From: Pseudogymnoascus destructans
Taxonomy: Eukaryota > Ascomycota > Leotiomycetes > Thelebolales > Thelebolaceae
DNA: 64,000 nt
Direction of reading: 5' to 3'
Assembly (NCBI RefSeq): GCF_001641265.1
Contig: NW_020167539.1
Span: 186,001 to 250,000, forward strand
The stretch's first letter is position 1. Every line of letters begins with the position of its first letter. This document shows, piece after piece, positions 44,138-56,929 of this stretch. Both the position numbers and the translations under genes were made by a program. The notes under the pieces were generated by a model. That model did no database searches and had not been told where the DNA came from. It saw only the letters and a program-made list of their open reading frames with translations.

Positions 44138-46115
44138 TCACAGCTCCTCCTGGACTCTGTGCTTCGCCTTCTCCTTCTCCTCATATGCGCGATCCTTCGC
44201 GTACGTTCCGGCCTCCTGGGCCCTATTCTTCCCCTTGGTGCCCTCATACTGCGCAGACTGGATTCCATTCTGAACTCCAACCACAATCTGGTTATATGCC
44301 CAGTCAAAGTACTCCTTCGCCTTTGCCAAGAGCGTGCCTTGTGGGGTGGTAGTGCCGTAGCGGAACCAGTTGGCCTGGTTGCGTGCCCATGCGCGGATCT
44401 CGTTGGTGTTGCTACCTTGTGGGACTGGGACGCCATAGGTGTCGAGGTAAGCCTTGAGCTCGGAGTCGGACCAGGTATCGAAGGTGTTGGACTTGGCGGC
44501 ATCGGTGGCGGCGGCGAGGTAAGAGGTTACGGTTGCGAATGATGCGCCAGAGGCAGCAGAGGCGGACGAGTAGTAAGCTTGAGCGGCGGCTAGGAGGTCG
44601 TCACGGGTGGCACCGGCCTTGTTGGCTGCCTTCTTCGCCTGCTTGTCGCCAGTGGAGGACAACCACTTCCTAAATTATGCGTTAGTAACTAACCCTTTCA
44701 ATTGAGGGAAATATACTTGCTTGAGGTTATCAAAGGTCCAAGTGTCGTAAGTCCAGGCGTTGTATCCAGAGGCAGCCTTGTGAGAGTGCTTGCGAACAGC
44801 CGCAACGAGCTCGTCCTTCTTGCCGTTCTGAGGAGCTGGGACACCACGGGCGTCCAGGTATGCCTTGAGGCGGCTCTCACTCCATCCACCAATGGCGGCA
44901 TCGAATGCCTCCTGGGCCTTCAGCTGTGTGTCCTCAGTAGCTTTCGCCCACTGGTTGCCGGCCTTGGAAGTGGCAGCGCCGTAGCCCGAAGCAGCGGTCG
45001 CAGAAAGCGTGTCGTCGAGCAGTCTGGCGCGGTGCTTGCGGAGAATGGCCAGGAGCTGGGCGTGCTTGGAACCTTGTGGGACCTTAACACCATTCTTGTC
45101 TGCCCATTCCTTGATCTTGCTATCATCCCAGTTGGCGATGATCGAGTCGCTGATAGAATCGGCGGCCTTCTGAGCTTCCCTCTGAGCCTTGGTCATGGAG
45201 GACTGTGCCTTCAGGGTAGCAAGGAGAGAGTTGCGGCGGACAGATGCAATGAGCTTGTCGCGCGTGGCTGGCTGTGGTGCTGGGATGTCATGGGTATCAA
45301 GCCATTCCTTAAGATCCGACTCAGACCAGGTCTCGTATAGCCAGTTACCGGGGTAAGAGATGCTGTCGCCAGCCTTATTTGCGACGGATCCATAACCGTA
45401 ACGGATCTTCTGGAGAAGATCATCACGCTTGCGTGGCTGGGGAACCGGGATGCCGTGCTTGTCGGCAAAGGCCTTCAGTTGAGAATCGGTCCAGCTAAGG
45501 ATGGTTAGTATTGAAGGTTCAAGTTCCATCATGGTGGGTAGCAAACCCACCTATCAAAGATCCAGTCCTTGACGCTTGAAAAGGCATCTTCGGCCTTGTC
45601 CTCGGTCTCATACCAATAATTCTTGACGCTCTCAACTAAAGAGTCTTTGTTGGCCCCCGCCGCGTTAGCAGCTTCCTGGCTCCTCTCGTTCAGGTACGCC
45701 TTCAGCTGGGTGGTATCCCAGTCGCTATATGGCGAAACAATCTTCGAATGCCAGCTGTCCTGTACCAGCTTCTCGAGATCGGCGCGATCAGCTGGAGAGG
45801 GGTGTGGAATGTCATGGTCTGAGAGCCATCTCTCAAGCTCGGTCTCGTGCCACTTGTTGTAGACTAGGGAACCCGTTAGCAATTTGAATCCAGTGCTGCA
45901 TTTGCGTCGTGGTTGATGCTGTGTGAAATGTCGATGACGACACACGAAAATCGCTGCCCACAACAGCTATCTGATAGCTCCAAGAATGAAGGAAATATTT
46001 CTTTCTGGGACAAAAAAGGGTTCAGAACGAACTTACTAGACTTGCTGAACCAATTACTAGCAACTACACCTTGGCCCACGAGGCCCAAGGTCAGAAGCTG
46101 CGCAAAGAGCTTCAT
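44138..46115 (-). CDS. Ish1/Msc1-repeat stress protein
   Basis: Relative of S. pombe Ish1 and S. cerevisiae Msc1, nuclear-envelope/ER proteins induced by stress. Exons 46115-46037, 45863-45551, 45494-44721 and 44669-44138 give 565 aa. An N-terminal signal sequence (MKLFAQLLTLGLVGQGVVAS) is followed by about eight Ish1 repeats, each with a W-x(5,6)-LKxWLxxxGIPxPQ pattern (WHETELERWLSDHDIPHP; WTDSQLKAFADKHGIPVPQ; WSESDLKEWLDTHDIPAPQ; WDDSKIKEWADKNGVKVPQ; WSESRLKAYLDARGVPAPQ; WSDSELKAYLDTYGVPVPQ). The C-terminus is Lys/Glu-rich. The third intron (44720-44670) uses a GC donor (GCAAGT); only this donor keeps the frame. The first intron is long (173 bp). Confidence 0.93.
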
Positions 46116-47537
46116 GATATCTTTTCTCGGCAAGAATATAGCTCGCTCGTCAACCTCTCTATCTTTTGTCGTCAAATGTTGATAAATAAGAAACCCACGA
46201 TCAATTATACGGGGATTTAGATAGTGGGAAGGAGAAAAAAGAGTATGAAGGAGTAAAAGTCACAGATGCCAAACGGTTTTACAGATGATGATGTATTTGA
46301 CCTTGCGTGATGTGATACATCCTGCCCTTGTACGTACCCCCAAGTGCCAACAAAGCAGTGACATCATCGGCGGGGGTTGTCAACAAGCTCCGGGTGCCAC
46401 ATTTTGGTCAAAAGTTGCTGCAACGTTAGGTTAAGGGCTACGACGATCCCATTAAACCTGTGATGTCATGGTAGAACCCCAGCGACGATCACGGATCACG
46501 GAGTGCGACTTCAATCTTCAAGCTATGAATTAGGCGATTGGCAGGGGAGCTTCACCATAGACCTTGTGCAACTCCCGTAAGTGCGTAGTCCACGACCGCT
46601 TCTGGTAGAGCTCTATATAGGCCTTATACCAACCCGTCATCGCCGCGAAGTCCGGCCTTGATCGACCCCCAGTGTGGGGTAGATTGGGAAGTTCCGCGGT
46701 GACCAGCTTGGCTCATTGGAATTTGATGTGGGAAAAATATGCGGACAGGCGCGTATAGTTTGCGGGGTTCATGCGGGGAAGACCCACTGAAGTTCCTCTA
46801 AGAAAGGGAGCTCGACGACCAGGAAGAAGTGGAATTTATATTCTGTTTGCTAGTTGTTGCCTTTATATCTTGGCCATAAAATTATCAATGGTTGGATTGC
46901 TGGGTATCTCGTTGGCCCCGTCCTTATCCTTGACCTCGTCCTCGCCGCTTCTCTTCCGCTTGACTATACACTGTCAGTCGCCATAATATCTGACGTAGTA
47001 GATGTTGGGATCGGAATCTTACGTTTTCCTCGATCGTCATTGTCGTCCTCCTTGACACTGCTGTGCCATTTATCTTTGGCTTTTATCTCGTCACTCGCGA
47101 CGAGGTTCCAAAAAGGTTCATTTACAGTAACAGAGAGCCGATTCTCAGGATTATCAACAGTCCACTGCTTTACACCGATTGGTACAATAACAGCCGTAGA
47201 AGAAATAAGGAATTGCAGGTTTTGCTACCGTAATTGCAAATTAAAAAGTGGCCATTTAATCAAAGGTCGGCTTCGGTCTATGGTAGCTCAGGGGTTTGCA
47301 TTTCGGTGTTGGAAAGCTTTAAAGAGTATGTTCTTTGTTACCATAAAGGTCGATTTTAATCTATGGTAGCCCATGGGCTACAGTTAGGTGTTAGAATGCC
47401 CAAAGAGTGTCCGAAACTGTGCGCACTCGTACAGGCGCACCCTCAACTGCCGGAACAACAGGGGGCGTGTTCCTCTTATAGGCTCTTGTTTATCATCACA
47501 GCTCCCCAACCCGTTTCCCATGGCAGACATTCCACAC
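46116..47537. other. Intergenic DNA with a 74-bp direct repeat
   Basis: No gene supported. Two diverged direct copies of a roughly 74-bp unit lie at about 47260-47333 and 47340-47413, sharing TCTATGGTAGC and GGTGTTAGAA/GGTGTTGGAA with AAAGAG at the end. The left part is the promoter of the Ish1-repeat gene. Confidence 0.5.
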
Positions 47538-49102
47538 CTACCTCACGGCCCCCTCCTTCCTCATCGCCTCAATCTCCCCCGTACTCATCCCCAGCATCTC
47601 CCTCAGCACCTCCTCCGTATGCTCCCCCAACAGCGGCGGCGCCGTCCTAATCCCCGGCAGCGCCTCACTATACTTCACCGGCGTATTCACCATCTGGACC
47701 TCCCCACACGCCCCATGCCCAACATTCACCACCATGCCCCTCGCCCGAACATGCTCATGATCCAAGGTATTCCTAACATCATTCACCGCCGCATATGGCA
47801 ACCCTTTTCCCTCAAACGCCTCTAACCACTCCTGCGTCGTCCGTCCCCTCGTAACCTCCTCAATCATCCCCTCCAGCACCACGCGGTTAGCAACTCTCTC
47901 CGCATTCGTCTTAAACCTCTCATCTCCCGCCCATTCCCCCCTCCCTAACCCTTCACACAAAATCCCAAATAACCGATCATTCCCCCCTCCCACCAAAAAC
48001 TCCCCATCCTTCGTCGCAAACGCGCGGTAGGGAACAATACTCGGATGTGCCGTCCCCCACCTCCCACTATCCCTTTCTCCGCTCACCAAGCTGGAACTAG
48101 CAAGGTTACTCAAAGTCGCAACCTGGCAATCCGACAAGGCGGCGTCGATATGCTGACCGCGCCCCGTCCGCGCGCGCGCTAGGAGGGCGGCCATAATGGC
48201 GTTACTAGTATACAACCCCGTCGTCAAATCCGTCACCGCAACACCAACTTTCACCGGCGGCCCGTCGCGCGAGCCGGTGATGTGCATTAACCCCATCTCT
48301 GCCTCGACCATGACATCGTATCCCGCGCGCGGGGCATACGGGCCCGTCTGTCCATAGCCCGTGACGGAAGCGTAGATGAGCTTTGGGTTTAGGGCGGAGA
48401 GGGTGGCGTAGTCGAGGGAGTATTTTGCGAGGGTGTTGGGCAGGTAGTTTTCGACGAGGATGTCGATTGTGGGGAGGAGTTTGTGGAGGGCGGCGACGCC
48501 GGAGGGGTGCTGGAAGGAGAGGGCGAGGGATTTCTTGTTGCGGTTTACGGAGAGGTAGTACGCGCTTTCGCCAGGGCCGGAGAGGCCGGATTCCTTGGTG
48601 TATGGAGCGTATGGGGGACCCCAGGCTCGTGTGTCGTCGCCGCGGATGGGGTGCTCAACTTTGATTACCTCCGCTCTGCGCGTGTGTTAGTCAATTGATC
48701 AGCATATGCCCCCCGGATACGCCTCTGTATGCGAGAAAATCCCGACAGTTGCATAGAGAGGTATGGGTATAGAATAGCTGACTTACCCCAGGTCGCCCAG
48801 AATCTGCGTGCAATACGGCTGCGGTTTCAATCAGCACTAGAGGTCCAATTTCCACACCAGCACACTGCGCAACAAGCAGTTAAGGAAGGGATACATACCC
48901 CAGCCAACACCCTCGTCATATCAAGAACCCTAACCCCCTTCAACGGTAACTTCCCATCATCCTCCTCCAGCGCCTTCGCACTCGCCATCCCCCTCCTCCC
49001 ACTCACCACCATCCTCAGCCCCCTCCCCCTCACCAGCGGTCTCACACCCCCCACCACAGCAGCGCGTCGACAAAGAACTCCCAGATTAGCGAATTGAGAC
49101 AT
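47538..49102 (-). CDS. Class III (CaiB/BaiF) CoA-transferase, mitochondrial
   Basis: Formyl-CoA/succinyl-CoA:glutarate-type CoA-transferase (SUGCT-like), which moves CoA between carboxylic acids. Exons 49102-48899, 48818-48787 (only 32 nt) and 48675-47538 give 457 aa. The N-terminus is Arg-rich and uncharged by acids for about 38 residues (MSQFANLGVLCRRAAVVGG), a mitochondrial presequence. Family blocks: LKGVRVLDMTRVLAGPYCTQ, LGDLGAEVIKVEHPIRGDDT, VNRNKKSLAL, DILVENYLPNTLAKY, and TGYGQTGPYAPRAGYDVMVE with the catalytic Asp. The C-terminus PPLLGEHTEEVLREMLGMS is typical. The frame is intact. The substrate pair cannot be told from sequence; SUGCT is the nearest eukaryotic family. Confidence 0.92.
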
Positions 49103-50824
49103 AACGGTAAATAAACAATGTTTCGGTAAAAGCAGAGAGAGCAGGAGAGGGGAGCCGGATATAAGGCCCAGGGACGGAGCTTGTTCCCCACACTTACCCC
49201 ACACAAGGCTGTAGATGCCGAGGTCTGTGCGTGGGTGCGTGGGCGGCGAGGCTTGGGCGGCGAGGCTTGGGCGGCGAGGCTTGGGGTTGGGGGATAGAGC
49301 CAGGGGATAGATCAAAGACCTGTTACCGGGGGATGGTGGCGCTGAGCCATGGGTGGGGGGGGGGGGGGTGGTTGATACGAAAGCCGGTCTGGTCTGGCCG
49401 AGTGTGGAAGAGGCAAGACTTTTCTTTCCATCCACGTGATAGCTCTGTTGGTGGTGGTGTGTCACAACGCGGGGCCGCCGTCGGCAGGCCCCGGTCGCGG
49501 CGTGGGTATTATGTAAGACGGCCAAGCCAACGTCCTTCCAAAGCGGGCAGTGGCATCGGCGACGTGTTGGGTTTCCATTAGCCCTTCGAAACCGGCATTG
49601 ACGACGGGATCGGTGGTGATGTGACCATGGTGACTGACCATAGTGTGGTGATGCACTGGAAAGGAGTGGGTGGTAGTGGGAGGTGGACGGCCACTGTGGG
49701 GTATGCAGTGGGTAGTGGGGGAGGACAAGTACTGTACTCGAGTAGTGGGGGAGGACAAGTAGTGGGGGAGGACAAGTAACCCGGCAGGGGACTACCTCAG
49801 ACTATGTATGTATACCTCCTCGCCTAGTGCGCGCTACAGCGACTTATGTAGGCCTGGCTGCAGCACTTCGGACCTTTTCCACTGCACTGCACGTCAGATC
49901 GGCCGGTATCCAACCAGCCTCTCCCACGGCAAACAAACTTTAAAACGCTGTACTCTGTAAGCGAGAGAGAGAGAGAGAGGGACCAATAGCCTATGTGTAC
50001 TGCTACTTCTCGCACAAGTCACTCGGACATCAGTATCCATCCACATACCTACCACTGCTGTTTTCCTCTCCTGCTCCTCCTCCTCTCCTCTGCTCCACCT
50101 CCTCTCCTCTGCTCCACCTCCTCTCCTCTCCTCCTCTCCTCTCCTCCTCTTCTCTTCTACTTCTTCTCTTCTCCTCCTCCTCTCTTCTACTTCTTCTCTT
50201 CTCCTCCTCCTCTCTCAGATAGTGCAGTCTACAGTAGAGAACAGCCAGAAATCCCCAGAAAAAAGTGCAATCTTCAACCTTCTCTTTATTTTCTAAAGAT
50301 ACAATTCTTTACTCCGTTCCTGCCCTCGTTATCGAACATATATACTGCATATGTACCTGTCTACTACAGACGTATAGAACGCTACGCTGTACAGTACGCA
50401 CAGGTTAGTACACAGAACACACTTCAGTACGACCAATCAGCCTTCTTTCCCGCCTCAATTCACACCACAACACCACCACCTACCTACTCACCACTTCCTC
50501 CACCTCTCTTCCGCCTTCCCCGCTCCCACAACAACACCACCAACTACACCCTGCCTTCGTGCATATCCTTGACTAACACCGCTCTGCAAGGCGTGGCCAA
50601 AACCGAGGGAAATCTTTTAAATCCTCACTGCTCTCTTCTTTCAACTCTTTTAACCTCAAACCAACTTTACCAAAAAAAAAAAAAAAAAAAAAAGCCCACC
50701 TTCTGACGCCATTCCCACGGCCACAATCGTCGCACCCCCACCACAAACGAACATCAATTCAAACAATCCAAACGCAACCATAAACAACTACTGTGACACA
50801 CCGACGGCCACGACAGGCCACGAC
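49103..50824. other. Intergenic, low-complexity, promoter of F-box/LRR gene
   Basis: No gene. Contains AGGCTTGGGCGGCG repeats (about 49248-49290), a G12-type run (about 49352-49369), GTGGGGGAGGACAAGTA repeats (about 49714-49778), (GA)n near 49962-49980, long CT-rich blocks (about 50060-50220) and an A23 run at about 50671-50693. The CT-rich blocks fit a fungal promoter/leader for the gene starting at 50825. Confidence 0.7.
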
Positions 50825-52946
50825 ATGGCCGTGTCGACGCCGGTGGCAGTGCCAGCACCCAGGCAGCGCGCCCCAGGGGAGAAGCAGATGCCGCTGCGGG
50901 AGGAGACGCTGCGCAAGATCACCGAGCCCACTTTCACCGCCGACCGCGAGGAGCGCACCTCCTTCGCCTCGGTCAAAGAGGACCGCTCCGCTGTCGCCCA
51001 GTCATTCCTCGACTCGCGCATCTCCTCCTACGCCGCCTTCCCCGACGACGCAATCGACGAGAGCGACTCCGACCACGCCACCTCCCCCATCTCGCCCACC
51101 GACGTCTCGCGCTCCTCCTCCCTCACCACCACCGATGACGACAACGAGAACGCCTCGACTGCGGTGGCACAGGTGATCATCTCGCCCGCCGCCCCGGCCG
51201 CTCACAACGTGCACGCGGACTCACAGGTTCCATCTCAATTAATGGCATCGGCGCTAGGCGCACCGCTAACGAACCCAGCGTCGACCCTGCACTCTTTCGT
51301 CTGCCCCTGCGATGGCTTCCGTGGCTGGAAGGAGATCCCCGTGAGGGGCAAGATGGCCAGCAGGAGCTTCAGCGACCTCCGACAATACTCCAACAAGGGC
51401 TTCACCTGGGAGCCCACCCCCTTCCTCGCCCCAATCCAGCCTCCCAAGCCCGTCAAGCCATCGACTTTCCCGGCAGGCGAAGCACCGCTCGAGAGGCTGC
51501 CAACTGAGTTACTGGGTGAGTTTTGTTGTGGCTATATTTTTACTAGACGATTCTGCTGACACTATACTAGGCGCTATTATTGACCAGATGGTCGCGGACA
51601 TCCCTCCGAACGGCCTGCAGCCGCGAAACATCGACTTGATGGCCCTCCTCTTGACCTCGCGCGCGCTGCACTCTGCTACGCTCGCCACGCTCTACAAGCA
51701 GGTCACCATCCCGCACTCGACCGTTTTCCGCAAGCTCCTGCACCATATCAAGGAATACCCCGCCCTGGGCACGATTGTGCGCCGCCTCGACTTCTCGCAC
51801 TTCAACCCCACCGGATCCGGCGTGACTGCGCGGCAGCGTGCCGAGACGCAGAACCTGACGCAGCAGACGATGCTCGAGTGCCTGGAGCTGCTGCCCAACC
51901 TGCGCGAGTTCCTGGCCCAAGAGCACATTGACGAGGAGCTCAGCGTGGATGTCCTACGCAAGCTCTTCAACAACCCGCAGCTGCGCGCACTCGACTTCTG
52001 CGCCGCCTCTTCCGCCATCTTCCGCACATCCATGATGACCTTTGTGCGCTCTCTGGACCTCCCCGAGCTGATGCCTATCACGCGTCTCTCCTTCCACGAA
52101 TGCACCATTCTGCCATCTGTCGTGCTCGAGACGCTTCTCCCGCGCCTCCCTAACCTCACCCATCTCGACGTCGCGCGCACACGCATGTCCGACAAGGCGC
52201 TCGCTGCCATCCCCGAGACAGCGCGCCTGACGCACCTCAACCTGAGTAGATGCCAGTCCCTCTCCGGCGACGCCGTCGTCGAGTTCCTCACCACCCACCC
52301 CTCGGTCAAGGAGCTCCTCTACCTCAACCTGTACATGGACGCCAAGTCCGCCGAGCTCCTCGCCGAAACCCACGTCACCTCCCTCCTCTCCATCCTCCCT
52401 TCCACCCTCAAATCCCTAAACCTCAAGGGCAGCGCCATGAACGCCACGCACCTCTCCCTCCTTGAGCCCCTCACCAAGCACGTCGAAGAACTCGGCCTCG
52501 GCAGGAACTTAAACTACACCTCCCTCGTGCCCCTCCTGAAGCCGCCACCGGCTACCAAACCCGATGAGCTGGCCCGTTGGGTCCCGCATGCCCTGCGCTA
52601 CATCGATATCTCCGACTTCGGGCCTGAGCGCATCGACTTCAGCGCTTTATTCGGAAAGGCCACCACCGCGCTCGATGAGCTCTCCATGCCACTCGAGGTC
52701 ATCGAGGTGTGTCAGCGCGTGTACGACCGCTTCCTCGACCGCGAGCGCACCTTCAAGGCTGCGGGTTGGGTGGTCAAGGAGGCGGGTCGACGGGGGTGGC
52801 TCGTCCGCGATCTGAGTAAAGTTGATGGAGGGGATGATGGGGCGAGAGGGTGGAAGATGGGAGCGACGTACTGGGGGATGCGGAAGGTGCCGGTGGCGAG
52901 GGCGGAGGTGGGGGGGATGTATGGGCTTTATATGTTTAAGCGGTAG
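50825..52946 (+). CDS. F-box/leucine-rich-repeat-like protein
   Basis: Exons 50825-51515 and 51571-52946 (intron 51516-51570) give 688 aa. The first ~225 residues are disordered and Ser/Pro-rich. A short F-box-like segment follows (LERLPTELLG/AIIDQMVADI, then LTSRALHSATLATLYKQV). A leucine-rich-repeat array comes next (LLPRLPNLTHLDVARTRMSD; TARLTHLNLSRCQSLSGDA; LPSTLKSLNLKGSAMNATHL; LGLGRNLNYTSLVPLL). Such proteins are substrate adaptors of SCF ubiquitin ligases; the target is unknown. Codon use is strongly GC-ending, unlike the repeat-rich left half. The C-terminus (RAEVGGMYGLYMFKR) is intact. A stem of low-complexity DNA lies upstream as promoter. Confidence 0.85.
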
Positions 52947-54359
52947 AGGAGGTACCTCTTTGTTTTGAGAACTGTTTTGTCTTTGGTTGGCGGGGAAAGA
53001 CAAGGGGGAACGCATTAAAGCATAGCATAGCATGCATGGAGCTGGGGAGTTTTTTTTTTTTTGCGATTTGGGTTTCTGGCCTGCGTTTGCTTAGGGGGAG
53101 GCACTGCATCGCGAAAGGGTATATGCATTTGGTCAGCAGCATTTGTTATCCTTTTTACACTGGAAATACCCCTGTGAGGAATACCATGGGATTGGAGGGC
53201 AGCAGCTGGAGGGAAAACGGGGGGGTTGCACGCATCGAAAGCATGGCGAGCGTCGAGCCGTCTGTTTTTATTTTCGCCCTCTTAAATTGGGGGGAAAGAG
53301 AAATGAAACAAAAGAGAGAAGACTGATGAGAGAGATGAGGAAGGAGGAGAGTTTTCTGAGATGTCGTGTGTATTGTGTCGTGTTGTTGTGCAATGATCCC
53401 CGATTACCTTGCCCTCTTGCTACTGCCATTGTGCCTCCCTCCCCACCATCTCAAACGACGAACGCAGAGATGTAATGACCGCTTACTGATGCGTTTGGAT
53501 CTGGCAATGGAATGGAATGGATGGCATGCAGTTGATGGCCTGGGAGGAGATGGGAGATTATGCGGCTGTGTGGTGCTGGATGGGAGCTGAGTTGAGCTGA
53601 GATGAGCTTTATGATCGATGCGAGGATATGATATGGGAGATGATTATCCGGAGATCTTATGACACCGGACACTGAGTGCTGGACATGGAGAGGGAGGAAA
53701 GACACTCACCCACGATCCGATCGAGCCAAACATGGAGAGAGTGGAAAAATTATCAAATCCCTCCTCGAAGTTAAGAAACGACCGACGAGGCGTGGCCGGA
53801 GAAGGATAACGAGGTTCCGAGAAGTTATTCCCTACCACGACCGCGTTTCACACTGTCAATATAACCTTATGGTTTTCGTTGAAGGGGTAGAGCTGGATGG
53901 ATTGAGGGATGCTGCATCGCGAGGGTGGCAGCTTATCGTTGCCGGGGAAAAGGCTTACAATGACAGGCTGGGCGGAAGGACAGTTGGTTCACTGGAGATT
54001 GTTACATGCGGCTGGTATTGTCTTTTACGAACGCGCTGAGTTTCAGGGAGAGGGTATTTACTTTTAACGATGCTTTTTGACGGGTTTTACGTTTTGCGCT
54101 GGGTTTTTTTCACTGCTGTTGATTTGATGGGAGAAATGAGTGATGGTACAGGGTGATGGGCTCTCTTCTCGTTTTTGGAGTATGGATGAGAAAACAAAAG
54201 GGGAGGGATTAATAAGGGATAAATAAAAAATGGAAAAATTCTTATCTTGACTTTTAATTTAAAAAAAGAGCTTATATAACATACTACAAAATAGCGAAAC
54301 CCTACTAATTAGATATAAAATGGCGAAATTCATGATTGGTTAATACGTATATAGACCTA
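52947..54359. other. Intergenic DNA, no gene recognised
   Basis: 3' flank of the F-box/LRR gene and AT-rich DNA. An open frame at 53659-54039 (+, 126 codons) shows no domain; I do not call it. Confidence 0.5.
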
Positions 54360-55566
54360 TGTAATGGTGGGTGCACCAGAGGTGAGAATCTAGCCACCCA
54401 AGGAAGGGATGATTTTACTAAGACAACACACTGTCTTAGGAAAAAGAGCCAAAGGGTCGTAGCTTAGACTATTCCATAACGCAGCAATCAGGTGTATGAT
54501 GTAGTGGAGTGGTTTAGACAAGTTGTAACAAATGTTGAGTCTGAGAACTCGGGGATAAGTCAGAGGTTAGCACCTCACTTTTCAGAAACAAGGAGTAACA
54601 AGATCAATGCTTGGAAGCTTGGAAAAGACGTGGAAGTATGTGATAGTCGATTTACTGTATTGTCTGCTTGCCCTTTCTTAAGGAAAGGGCAATCCTATTT
54701 ATGCTAAAGGAATGTAGTTCTCTCATTTTCCAAGACTTTCCATGACTTACCAGGCTTGGTAACTGTAGTCGACGTAAGAGAATCCCATAGAACCATCTCT
54801 TAGGTTCGTAGCCTATAGGAAGTAAAAGGAGGTCCAAGGTCAGAGTACCCCTATAGACAAATTATGTCATAGACAAATTATGTCACAGACAAATTATGTC
54901 ATAACTTAACCAATCTTGTGGGTAACTAAAGAGCGATGACATGTAATGAATCATAGAGGTTCGTAGGAGCTTTTAGAGCTATTGTTCATGCTCCTAGGCC
55001 TCTAGTTGGTAGAGATATGTCATGTGGTAGTATGAGTGATGTCATGTAATGAATCATAGAGGGTTGTAGAGATATGCTATGTGGTAATATCGGCCCAGTA
55101 ACTAAGGAGCGATGACGTGTAATAGATGGTTGTAGCAATCATTGATTAGTATTGCTCTTGTTGTTGGTGTGATAAGTGTCATACTGACATTCGTTGCACT
55201 CAGTTTGCTATCAAACTCAAGAGCAAACTTGGAAATCTCCTCCTCAAACCTACAAGTCACTATACAGTAAATCGACTATCACATACTTCCACGTCTTTTC
55301 CAAGCTTCCAAGCATTCATCTTGTTACTCCTTGTTTCTGAAAAGTCAGTGAGGTGTTAACCTCTGACTTACCCCTGAGTTCCCAGACTCAACATTTGTTG
55401 CAACTTGTCTGAACCACTTCACTACATCACACACCTGATTGCTGCGTTGTGGAATAGTCTAAGCTACGACCCTTGGGCTCTGTTTTCTAAGACAGTGTGT
55501 TGTCTTAGTAAATTCATCCCTTCCTTGGGTGGCTAGATTCTCACATCTGGTGCACCCACCATTACA
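54360..55566. repeat. Large inverted repeat (about 300-bp arms)
   Basis: Arm 54360-54660 is mirrored by 55262-55566 with about 95 percent identity by eye; both contain TGGGTGCACCAG at the outer end and GATAGTCGATTTACTGTAT at the inner end. About 600 bp lie between. No coding sequence. Could be a transposon with long terminal inverted repeats or two copies of one repeat in opposite orientation. Confidence 0.88.
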
Positions 55567-55925
55567 ATAAGCCAAAATATGTATAGTGACTTGTAGGTTT
55601 GAGGAGGAGATTTCTAAGTTTGCTCTTGAGTTTGATAGCAAACTGAATGCAACGAATGTCAGTATGACACTAAGGAGTGATGTCATGTAATGAATCATAG
55701 AGGGTTGTAGAGATATGCTATGTGGTCATATCGGCCTAGTAACTAAGGAGCAATGACGTGTAATGAATCATAGAGGGTTGTAGCAATCGTTGAGTAGTAT
55801 TGCTCTTGTTGTTGGTGTGATAAGCCAAAATATGTATAGTGACTTGTAGGTTTGAGGAGGAGATTTCTAAGTTTGCTCTTGAGTTTGATAGCAAACTGAG
55901 TGCAATGAATGTGAGTATGACATAA
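55175..55925. repeat. Three copies of a ~95-bp repeat, two direct and one inverted
   Basis: A unit containing TGACTTGTAGGTTTGAGGAG and TTGATAGCAAACTGA occurs at about 55577-55670 and 55827-55925 (direct), and inverted at about 55175-55265. A shorter TGACRTGTAATGAATCATAG word recurs near 54938, 55030, 55683 and 55755. The cluster is interleaved with the 300-bp inverted repeat. Confidence 0.85.
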
Positions 55926-55960
55926 TCCCCTGCCTCCTCTGTCAAGTCAACCTTACGCAA

Positions 55961-56929
55961 GAAACCTCTGTGTCTTCTATCGTTTAGAAGTCAGCATTAC
56001 AAAAATGTATTCTTAAGGTTTTTGGGATTCGAGATATGATTTTGAGTAAATCACCTTAGTTGTTTAGCATTCTAATAAACCAAATTGGAACTTTATCACT
56101 CCCATTGTTACGATTACAGCTCACAGCTTGTCACAGCTTGTTACGGTTGTTACAGTTGTTACGGTTATTACGGTTATTACAGTTGTTATGGGGATTACGG
56201 GTGTAGCCTTAGCCACCAAGGTTACAACCGCTAAGCAGACAACTGTATGTTATGAGGAATAGCCTCACCTTCCTTCCTTCTTCTTCTTCTTCTTCTCTCT
56301 TTAGATTCAATCTAGATTACTTTTCCTGGACTGGCATCATGACCTCTATGACCATCGTAACACCCATCTTCATTGTAGCAGAGGTTAGCTGTAATTCAAG
56401 TTTTGTCAACCTTTTTACTAAGCGATGAAGTTGATAATCGTAAGTTTAGTAATTTTTTCTAATAAAATCCAGTCTTATCTATGTTGTAAACATCACAAGG
56501 TAGGTATTTCGCTTTAACTGCTTAGATGTTGTCTATCTGCTATGTTACTTCTATTATGATTTCCATAGAGCTTGCCTCTCTAACTTTTCTTTAGCAGTGG
56601 AGATTATGTGTTTTCTAAAACCCTTTAAGCTATCCTTTGTTACGATATCAAGTGCGCCTTGCAGCGCCTTCAACCCCATGACCAGCATTGAAACTCTCAC
56701 CGCAACTCCCATTTCAAAAGCCTCAGCAACACAGTGAGCCGGGCGAGCAGGCCTGGTCTCGCTCAAGAGAATTCACTCTACAACAACATAGCTGTATATA
56801 GATCAAGCCACTTCTCAAGTGCTCCTCTTCTCTTTCCTTTCTTCTCTAGATTGAGTTTAATTCATAATACCCAACTGGCGCCCTATGCCTTGGTGAACCG
56901 TGACATCCATCACTCCATGTAGGGCAATC
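55961..56929. other. Repeat-derived DNA, no gene recognised
   Basis: Contains a TTACGGTTGTTACAGTTG microsatellite (about 56118-56190) and a TTC run (about 56270-56295). A minus-strand frame (56766-56554) has no recognised domain. Confidence 0.5.

Noticed and set aside
46771..47369. Plus-strand frames with hydrophobic stretches
   Set aside because: No recognised family; they overlap a diverged direct repeat and lack intron signals.
47538..48698. Plus-strand Pro/His- or Arg/Gly-rich frames opposite the CoA-transferase
   Set aside because: Antisense shadows of a clear coding gene with conserved motifs.
50793..51214. Antisense and shifted frames over the F-box/LRR gene start
   Set aside because: Shadows caused by GC-rich third positions.
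53659..54039. 126-codon plus-strand frame
   Set aside because: No domain or coding-like bias; kept as intergenic.
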